In this document: positions 14,195 through 20,178 of the stretch, piece after piece
Numbering within the stretch: the stretch's first letter is position 1
How the letters are laid out: each line of letters starts with the position of its first letter
Virus record (IMG/VR): IMGVR_UViG_3300044678_000690
Location: 1-20,178 of that record
DNA from: a virus
Length of the DNA stretch: 20,178 nt
Direction: 5' to 3' (one strand)
Notes under the pieces: generated by a model
What the model was told of the DNA's origin: nothing
Seen by the model: the letters and a program-made list of their open reading frames with translations, nothing else
Databases searched by the model: none
Translations under genes and position numbers: made by a program

Positions 14195-14781
14195 TGAGTT
14201 TTCAAAATTTATCAAAAGGATCAATCCTTTATATAGAAGCACTAGACCCGTTTGCAATTAATACATCAACAAATCAATTTAATTACAAGGGGGCAAATGT
14301 GTCTGCTCCTGGAAATACATATACAGAGTCAGTTGCAAACACAAATGGATTAGCGTTTGCAAATGCAGGTTCATTAGGATTTAGAAGAATTACAGAGCAC
14401 AACAGGTCTCCTCTTTCTATAAACACAGAAAGAATTGAATCTAGCCAAAGAATGGCAAATGGCACACTCAGAAAGTATTTTATAGCAGATAAGCTAAATC
14501 TAAGTGCTTCATGGGAAATGATTCCTTCTTTTAGAAATGAAACAGTTGATGGAGGATGGGGAGCAGAAGATATAAAAAATTTTTATGAGAGCTCTGCTGG
14601 TCGTGGTCCATTTAGAATTAAAATTAACCCAACAGTTTTTTCTCCTTCTTTAGTTGAGGGCACAGGCTCACTTTCAGATGACTATACATATACTATGGCA
14701 TTTACTTCATGCGACTTTACTGTTATAAAAAGAGGTCTTCAGCCATTTTGGAGCGTTAGCATATCCCTGGAGCAGGTATGA
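14194..14781 (+). CDS. Distal tail / minor tail protein, putative
   Basis: This 195 aa protein directly follows the tape measure, overlapping it by one base (TAATG). That is where siphophages usually encode the distal tail protein that forms the ring joining tube and tip. It has beta-rich stretches (I-L-Y-I-E-A-L-D-P-F, then L-N-L-S-A-S-W-E-M-I-P-S-F), an R-M-A-N-G-T-L-R-K-Y segment, and G-G-W-G-A-E-D-I-K-N-F-Y-E before a G-P-F-R-I-K-I strand. The R-x-A-N-G-T-x-R-K-Y motif recurs in minor tail proteins of actinobacterial phages. The length is shorter than classical Dit proteins of Gram-positive phages (about 250 aa), so it could be the first domain only. It overlaps the hub gene by four bases (ATGA), implying stoichiometric, coupled translation. 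Confidence 0.6.
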   Translation: MSFQNLSKGSILYIEALDPFAINTSTNQFNYKGANVSAPGNTYTESVANTNGLAFANAGSLGFRRITEHNRSPLSINTERIESSQRMANGTLRKYFIADKLNLSASWEMIPSFRNETVDGGWGAEDIKNFYESSAGRGPFRIKINPTVFSPSLVEGTGSLSDDYTYTMAFTSCDFTVIKRGLQPFWSVSISLEQV

Positions 14782-17700
14782 TATCTGTATCCAACACAAC
14801 TAAAGACTTGCTTAAAAAGGGATATGCTATATCAACTTCGGCTGGCGCCACAATAGAATATAATTTAAACTCAATGGTTGAAGATATAAAGGCAACCTCT
14901 TCTGCATTAACAAATACTTATTCTAATGCTTTTAAAAAATTGTTTCCGATAGATACAATATACAAACCATTTAGACCACTATCTCCAGGAATTAAATACC
15001 TAGTTCATACAACTAATAATACAGACACTCCAGAAAACTCATTTGAAAGACCAAGAGATGTGGATATGGGTACAAAGCCTAGATTATATTATCCTGGTCC
15101 AGATATAGTTTATAAATATTGGCTAGCTCCTAAAAATACAAACATAGATATTTCTTTGGAGTATTTTTCCGATAAAGAAAAGACTGTGGCTAAATTAGTT
15201 CCTGCAAATAAAATTATTGCTAGATTTGAAACTAGCCATGATACCCCAGCCTCATGGACAATAACTGGAGTCAAGCAAGATAACACTACAATATCCGCTT
15301 CTGGAACTACACTTAATTCAAGCGGGGAAGCAATAATATATTACAATGGCACTACATGGTCAACAACAGAACCTACTACATATACAACAACACAGTATTT
15401 AAAAAAGGTATCATTAACTGCAGTTAATTCAAATACAGGTAAGCTGCTTGGAGTAATTGAATTAAGCCCAAGATGGGTCATAAATATTGATTCAGATATA
15501 GTATCATTTTCAGTAAATAAAGAAACTAGCGCAGATGAGAACTCTATTGTTCCAGTTGGTGTCATTACTGCAAACTATATAACTATGTCTATCATGAAGC
15601 CCCATGTTCTTTCTAGATCAATTGTAGAGTATAACACCAAAAATGAAATAGATAACACAAAGCTATATCTGTTTAAGAATTCAGTAATTAAGCCACACAT
15701 AAATATTGGAGATGGATTAACATCAGAAAAGGCTCCGCAAGGATTGTTTTATGTAAACTCTTGGTCACTATCTGAATTTGGAGATGCTACTATTGAAGCA
15801 ACAGATGCAGCCAAGATTCTTCAGGATACCCTATGTCCACAAATTTTAGTTCAAGATTCTCCAATAACAGCAATTATTAAAAGAGTGCTAGACTCAATTG
15901 GATTCTCTAATTATAAAATTAATGTAAAAAAAGTCGATGGCAAAGTTGATGATGACTCTGTGCCGTCTTTAACGTATTGGTGGTCCGACGGAGACAAGAC
16001 TGTGTGGGATGTGCTTCAGGAGTTATGTAGAGATATACAGATGAACGCATTTGTAGATGAGTATAATGTTTTGAATTTTTACAGCAGAAACTTGATATAT
16101 GATAAAGATGCTGAATCAAAATGGACTTTTACTAGCGAAGAAATAAAAAATGGCTCAGCAGTCACTTATGTCCCTAACATAATAAAGCTATCTTCTAGAG
16201 AAATATTTTCTGCAAATCAGGTTAGAGTCAGATATTCCACCGCATTTGTTGCGACTAATAATACATCTGGATCACCACTGTGGACATCAGAAGAGTCATA
16301 TCTTGGAGCTGGTTCATTAGCAACAGATATTGAAGACTCAACAACAACGTTTAAGCTAAATCCAAATACAATAAACTCGGCAAGACCAGATAAGATTTTA
16401 GACTCTTTTGCAGGCTATGTTATGATAAACGGAGAGATTATTGAGTATGACGGATTGTGGTATCAATATGTACCATCTTCAGGAAACACACCAATTAGAG
16501 TTCTTATAAAAAACCAATCAGACATATGGAAGTATTCAGCGTTAGCAAAGCCTGGATATAAAAATTTTTACCCAACTGGTGAATACAATATTAAAACCAG
16601 AGGAGCCCTGTCAACATCAAAATCTGATCATAAAAAAACATTGGGGGATTACGTAAATGGCCCTGGCGAGACAAACCCAAATAAATTTACTAGATATAAC
16701 ATTACATTGGCTACACCAGATGTTGCAAAGCTAAAGCCAGGAATTGGCTCAGTTACTTCTCCAGCAAAAACATCAGACGCAACAAATATCAAAAGCTACC
16801 TTACTGTTTCAAATTTAGATAAAGATAAAAAGACATACGACATTGTTGTAAAACAATTTAATTCAATTGAAACTGGAGCCACATATCTTTCCTGTGGAGC
16901 TAGAATGTTTTTTGATAGTCAGTATGTAAGCCCAGATCAAGTAGGAGGAATTGGGTTTTGTCTTGATTCAACTGGCAAAAATGGATACTATGTTTTAATA
17001 CGCACAACAGCTTTTGCAGGATTGCAAAAAGATATAATGATTGTAAAAGTTAACAACAATAAGCTTACAGTTTTAAAAGATAGCCAGCAAACATCTACCA
17101 AGACAATGGCAGGAATATATGCGGGAAGCGCATACAACATTGATGTTCTAGTTAAAAGAGAATCTATGGCTGGATCTGTATTTAAAAATACAATTACAGT
17201 ATTTGTTAATGGGTTTAAGATAACTGCAGTTGATGCTGGATCTGACTCAACAAATGAATACGTACCTCCAACATCTATTACAAAAAATATTGGACTTCAC
17301 TGCGGTCAGGGCATAGTATTCTTTGAATATGCTTATGCAAAAAGTATTAAGGAAGAAGAGTACAAAGAGCAAAGCTTATCCAAGTCTTACGAGTACAATG
17401 GTGTATACTCTGACGACACCTTGTCAATGCTTTATGGCGATTTAATTTATAACAATGGTGACACTGTTGCAGATCAGAGCGGCTTTATGTTTGAGTTTGG
17501 AACAACTGCTAGAGAGATTAGAAAAATAAAGCAGCCTTATGAGGATAGGCCAGCTGTACCTATTCAGGTTAGAACTTCTTTAAATAAATACGTTAAGGTA
17601 TTAGATCAGAGACTACAACCGTTTTCTGCCGAAGCTTACATTTTAAATAATACATCTAGCTCCGTAGTACTGCACGACAACAACTACACAAGCCTATATA

Positions 17701-18041
17701 TCCTTGGAAACAAGATTCAGAGGTCTAATCCTATAGACTACGATACAGATCAATCTACCGATTCAGAAAATAAAGAATCTGTGATATTTGACTCTTCCTG
17801 GATTCAGTCAGAAGAAGATGCTAAAAATTTGGCGGAATGGATTAAGTCAAATTCTTTAAATAAGGGTAGGTTTGTTGACATGACAGTGTTTGGAAACCCA
17901 ATATTATCAGCAGGAGATATAGTAACTATAAATTATCCTATTTTAGGACTGACTGAATCTAGCGATAAATATATAGTAACTAGATGTACACTAGACTATT
18001 CGGAAGGGGTAAGTACCGTAATTTCGTGTAGGGCTATCTAA
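14778..18041 (+). CDS. Tail hub / tail-associated protein with lectin-like insert
   Basis: This 1087 aa protein is the likely central tail-tip hub. Translation starts at ATG 14778 within ATGA, with GGAG five bases upstream. The N-terminal part (about 1-350) is beta-rich and carries a module with N-I-G-D-G-L-T-S, W-S-L-S-E-F-G-D-A-T-I-E-A-T-D-A-A-K-I-L. Around 360-434 is a compact domain (I-I-K-R-V-L-D-S-I-G-F, then T-V-W-D-V-L-Q-E-L) like that of hub/gp44-type tail proteins that fold around the tail axis. About 600-625 has a T-R-G-A-L-S-T-S-K-S-D-H motif. About 670-856 looks like a concanavalin/laminin-G jelly roll (G-G-I-G-F-C-L-D, then N-T-I-T-V-F-V-N-G-F, I-G-L-H-C-G-Q-G). About 1001-1087 is a C-terminal hub segment (A-K-N-L-A-E-W-I, G-D-I-V-T-I-N-Y-P). 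The lectin-like part may bind host surface glycans. Confidence 0.7.
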   Translation: MISVSNTTKDLLKKGYAISTSAGATIEYNLNSMVEDIKATSSALTNTYSNAFKKLFPIDTIYKPFRPLSPGIKYLVHTTNNTDTPENSFERPRDVDMGTKPRLYYPGPDIVYKYWLAPKNTNIDISLEYFSDKEKTVAKLVPANKIIARFETSHDTPASWTITGVKQDNTTISASGTTLNSSGEAIIYYNGTTWSTTEPTTYTTTQYLKKVSLTAVNSNTGKLLGVIELSPRWVINIDSDIVSFSVNKETSADENSIVPVGVITANYITMSIMKPHVLSRSIVEYNTKNEIDNTKLYLFKNSVIKPHINIGDGLTSEKAPQGLFYVNSWSLSEFGDATIEATDAAKILQDTLCPQILVQDSPITAIIKRVLDSIGFSNYKINVKKVDGKVDDDSVPSLTYWWSDGDKTVWDVLQELCRDIQMNAFVDEYNVLNFYSRNLIYDKDAESKWTFTSEEIKNGSAVTYVPNIIKLSSREIFSANQVRVRYSTAFVATNNTSGSPLWTSEESYLGAGSLATDIEDSTTTFKLNPNTINSARPDKILDSFAGYVMINGEIIEYDGLWYQYVPSSGNTPIRVLIKNQSDIWKYSALAKPGYKNFYPTGEYNIKTRGALSTSKSDHKKTLGDYVNGPGETNPNKFTRYNITLATPDVAKLKPGIGSVTSPAKTSDATNIKSYLTVSNLDKDKKTYDIVVKQFNSIETGATYLSCGARMFFDSQYVSPDQVGGIGFCLDSTGKNGYYVLIRTTAFAGLQKDIMIVKVNNNKLTVLKDSQQTSTKTMAGIYAGSAYNIDVLVKRESMAGSVFKNTITVFVNGFKITAVDAGSDSTNEYVPPTSITKNIGLHCGQGIVFFEYAYAKSIKEEEYKEQSLSKSYEYNGVYSDDTLSMLYGDLIYNNGDTVADQSGFMFEFGTTAREIRKIKQPYEDRPAVPIQVRTSLNKYVKVLDQRLQPFSAEAYILNNTSSSVVLHDNNYTSLYILGNKIQRSNPIDYDTDQSTDSENKESVIFDSSWIQSEEDAKNLAEWIKSNSLNKGRFVDMTVFGNPILSAGDIVTINYPILGLTESSDKYIVTRCTLDYSEGVSTVISCRAI

Positions 18042-18049
18042 TAACGTAA

Positions 18050-18067
18050 TGGTATAATAAATAAATG
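18050..18067 (+). promoter_or_regulatory. Extended -10 promoter producing a probable leaderless mRNA
   Basis: TGG-TATAAT (18050-18058) is an extended -10 element with no recognisable -35 at the usual distance. Counting seven bases from its last T places the transcript start at 18065, exactly the A of the ATG of the next gene. No Shine-Dalgarno sequence precedes that ATG. Leaderless mRNAs are common in actinobacteria. Confidence 0.5.
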
Positions 18068-18406
18068 GGAATTGAAGTAGGAAAAATAGCGGTCATCTTT
18101 GATGATGACCCACGCTTAGCAGCAGTATGGAAAGGCGAGTCTGGAGAGACTAAGTCTACAACTGCATCATTCCCCTTTACCCAAGGATCATCAGATCCTG
18201 GTGGTCCACCGCCACCCCCACCGCCACCAAATGGTAAAAGGCCACAGCTTTCAGATATAGTGCTAAAAGGATTTGAGTTATACGAAGATTCTTCTGGGAT
18301 GCAAAGAGCAAAAGCAAAGTTTAGAATTTACAATTCAAGCGAGGAAAGCATTGACGGCTTCCTTTATGCAATAACTATTTCAGACCAACAGGGAGGCCGA
18401 TCATGA
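18065..18406 (+). CDS. Small tail-region protein with eight consecutive prolines
   Basis: I do not recognise the family of this 113 aa protein. Residues 1-35 are mixed (V-G-K-I-A-V-I-F-D-D-D-P-R-L-A-A-V-W). Then a linker rich in Ser, Gly and Thr leads to P48-P55, eight prolines in a row encoded by mixed CCA/CCG/CCC codons. A beta-rich C-terminus follows (D-I-V-L-K-G-F-E-L-Y, then A-K-A-K-F-R-I-Y-N-S). The proline tract should slow ribosomes unless EF-P is present, and could act as a rigid spacer. The ATG at 18065 coincides with the predicted transcript start and has no Shine-Dalgarno site. The stop overlaps the next start (ATGA at 18403). Location between hub and fibre genes suggests a structural or assembly role. 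Confidence 0.6.
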   Translation: MGIEVGKIAVIFDDDPRLAAVWKGESGETKSTTASFPFTQGSSDPGGPPPPPPPPNGKRPQLSDIVLKGFELYEDSSGMQRAKAKFRIYNSSEESIDGFLYAITISDQQGGRS

Positions 18407-19263
18407 TAACTAAGTTTGGTAAAAGATTCTTAGCTAACTTTGTTTCAGGCAACTCCCAGTTTGCTTCAAAAGAAATGGCATTAGGAATTGCAACTAATAC
18501 GGAGTATCCACTTTCTGACACAAACTCAAGACTTGGATTTGAGTTTTATAGAGTTCCAATCAGGGCGGGTGGAATAGACATAGATGCATCTGTATCACCA
18601 ACAAAATATACAGTTATATATTCAGCTACAATTCCTACCAATATAGCAGGTAAGATTAATGAAATTGGAATATATTCTGGAGAATCTTATTCAAAGAATT
18701 TATATGATAGCAAGTTTATATCTAATTTTGAATTGCCATATGAATGGAGCCCAGAACCAGCATTAGATCAATCTGATTATAGAGTTGGAGATAGCTCTTT
18801 AATATTTACATCAAATGGGGCGGCAGCAAGAGAGTATACATATGCCCTTAACAGTATGGATATATCTGGTTATAACCCATCTGATACATTATCATTTTCA
18901 TATAAGGTAAATGATTCAAACCTATCTTCATTAAAGGTTAGGCTATATAGCTCAAATACTGATTATTTAGAATTTACATTTACTGGACACTCTGTTGGTA
19001 ACAACATTAAATCAGTTAATATGTCTACAGGAGTTTCAACAGGTACATTTAATCCACAAAGTGTTGTAAAGCTAGGAATTGTTGTTACTCCAACATCTGC
19101 TCAAACATCAGTTTCTATGGACGGACTAAGAATCAATGACGAAGACACCTTTGATCCAGAATATGGATTGATTGCAAGATCAATACTTAATTCAACTATG
19201 ATTAAAGTAATTGGTAGAGAAGCAGCAATTGAATTTAAACTAGACCTATCGTTTGGAGACTAG
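18403..19263 (+). CDS. Minor tail / fibre-like protein
   Basis: This 286 aa protein starts at ATG 18403 with GGGAGG seven bases upstream and overlaps the preceding stop by four bases. Residues about 5-100 (F-G-K-R-F-L-A-N-F, then S-R-L-G-F-E-F-Y-R-V-P-I, K-I-N-E-I-G-I-Y-S) resemble the N-terminal attachment domain of phage minor tail or tail-fibre proteins, where E-I-G-L/I-Y is a typical motif. About 115-250 looks like a beta-sandwich carbohydrate-binding or galactose-binding-like domain (S-L-I-F-T-S-N-G, then S-F-S-Y-K-V, V-S-M-D-G-L-R-I). It probably forms part of the receptor-binding tip. No catalytic motif for a depolymerase is seen. The following gene starts two bases after its stop. Confidence 0.6.
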   Translation: MITKFGKRFLANFVSGNSQFASKEMALGIATNTEYPLSDTNSRLGFEFYRVPIRAGGIDIDASVSPTKYTVIYSATIPTNIAGKINEIGIYSGESYSKNLYDSKFISNFELPYEWSPEPALDQSDYRVGDSSLIFTSNGAAAREYTYALNSMDISGYNPSDTLSFSYKVNDSNLSSLKVRLYSSNTDYLEFTFTGHSVGNNIKSVNMSTGVSTGTFNPQSVVKLGIVVTPTSAQTSVSMDGLRINDEDTFDPEYGLIARSILNSTMIKVIGREAAIEFKLDLSFGD

Positions 19264-19264
19264 A

Positions 19265-20178
19265 ATGTCTGAACGCTATGAAGATCTAGGAATTACTCAG
19301 AGTCAAGATGGAGACTACTGGGATGTAGTTATCCCAGATCTAGACTGCAGTACCGACTACGCACTTCAAATAGCATGGGTCTATTCTGATAAAGCTTTAG
19401 GTTCCAGTGAATTTTCTGATAGATTTAATTTTAGAACTCCTGCACCAAGGAGAAGTTGTCCAATTAACGTTGTTGCAACGTGGGATGCAATTACCGCAGA
19501 CTTAAAAGTTTCTTGGGAAAAGCCATTTTTAGAAGATAACGTAACTCGTGACAATAGAATAAGACTTTTTCAACTTACATTAACTGCCGCAGGAGAAGAA
19601 CCTATCTTTGTCCCATTTGCTGAAAAGGATGAAGTAAATCAGTATAGCTATATCCTTAGCAGGGCAAACAATATGGCAAACTTTGGTGGAGTATTTCAAA
19701 CAACAATAACGGGAAAGATAACAAGCATATACGGAGATGGGTCATCTGATGATTGCCCGTTCACAATACCAGTTTATGTCGATCCTATATGTGCTGCTAC
19801 TGCCTTAACTCCAGTAGCAAAAAGCACAGTAGAGGGAATAATAGTTTCATGGCAGGACCCAGCAACAGGTTATGGAACTTATAGAGAAACTAAAGTTTAT
19901 ATATCTGAAACAAACAACCCGTATTCTTGGGAGTTAGCATACACTGGATTTGGCCCAGCTTTAATTAGTAAAGACACGCTTAATACACTTTATATAAAAA
20001 TAAATCATATATCTGACTCTGGATGTGAGTCTATAGATTCTCCAGTTATTGAAGCAAAAATTTTAGATCTTATTAACTTTAAAGATTATCCACCAGATGA
20101 ATTTGTAAATGTAACCTCAACATGGATACAAAACTCTAACTCTTTAAATGATTTAAGCATAACCTTTAATCTTCCTGC
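19265..20178 (+). CDS. Fibronectin-III/Ig-like minor tail protein, 3'-truncated by the window
   Basis: An open frame of 304 codons begins at ATG 19265, two bases after the previous stop, with GGAG at 19255-19258. It runs to the window edge without a stop. The protein begins M-S-E-R-Y-E-D-L-G-I-T-Q. It contains repeated W-rich beta segments typical of fibronectin type III or Ig-like modules: W-D-V-V-I-P-D-L-D-C-S-T-D-Y-A-L, then L-K-V-S-W-E-K-P, then I-I-V-S-W-Q-D-P with Y-R-E-T-K-V-Y-I-S-E. Cysteines occur in D-C-S, R-S-C-P, D-D-C-P, P-I-C-A and S-G-C-E. Such modules in tail proteins usually act as spacers or weak cell-surface binders. The C-terminal end and the true size are unknown. Confidence 0.7.
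   Translation, partial: MSERYEDLGITQSQDGDYWDVVIPDLDCSTDYALQIAWVYSDKALGSSEFSDRFNFRTPAPRRSCPINVVATWDAITADLKVSWEKPFLEDNVTRDNRIRLFQLTLTAAGEEPIFVPFAEKDEVNQYSYILSRANNMANFGGVFQTTITGKITSIYGDGSSDDCPFTIPVYVDPICAATALTPVAKSTVEGIIVSWQDPATGYGTYRETKVYISETNNPYSWELAYTGFGPALISKDTLNTLYIKINHISDSGCESIDSPVIEAKILDLINFKDYPPDEFVNVTSTWIQNSNSLNDLSITFNLP

Overview
The window is one co-directional (+ strand) block of the late structural module of a long-tailed, siphovirus-like phage. It runs from inside the major capsid gene, through the head-tail connector genes and tail tube, to two frameshift-linked tail assembly chaperones. A very large tape measure protein (2794 aa) and the tail-tip and fibre genes follow. The DNA is AT-rich and genes are packed tightly, with 1-11 base overlaps (TAATG, ATGA, TAGTG). 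No tRNA, CRISPR array, insertion sequence or minus-strand gene is supported. Host assignment is inference. The chaperone sequence, the tape-measure GPGTGTSDSIPAMLSNGEYV-type motif, extended -10 promoters and one apparently leaderless gene suggest a phage of an AT-rich actinobacterium, possibly an uncultured aquatic lineage, but the sequence does not prove this.

Layout: 1-946 major capsid protein (5' end outside the window); 967-1021 terminator and promoter; 1047-4146 five small head-completion and neck genes; 4148-4249 promoter and leader; 4250-5032 tail tube; 5047-5111 strong hairpin and promoter; 5140-5810 chaperone G and its -1 frameshift product G-T; 5810-14194 tape measure; 14194-18041 distal-tail-like protein and tail hub with a lectin-like insert; 18065-19263 a small polyproline protein and a minor tail or fibre protein; 19265-end an incomplete protein with fibronectin-III-like segments. 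The terminase and portal genes expected upstream and the lysis genes expected downstream are outside the window.

How the genes work together: the capsid shell is closed by adaptor, stopper and neck proteins and a tail terminator. Tube subunits polymerise around the tape measure, which is kept soluble by G and G-T. The distal protein, hub and fibre-like proteins form the adsorption tip. The capsid and tube genes sit next to terminator/promoter elements and use CGT arginine codons, while neighbouring genes use AGA, which fits extra expression of the two most abundant virion proteins.

The most unusual part is the middle of the tape measure. Between three related Gly-rich linkers (residues about 998-1010, 1327-1348 and 1634-1654) lie two globular-looking inserts. 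The second carries an ordered set of motifs resembling a HipA/PI3-kinase-like protein kinase fold (G-L-Y-K, F-F-K, N-x-D-x4-N, D-x-G). The first carries a motif (GILGG...DPIHKSH) resembling the HxGH signature of nucleotidylyltransferases. Because tape measures of siphophages can enter the cell with the DNA, this may be a tape measure that delivers enzymatic cargo. That is a hypothesis to test.
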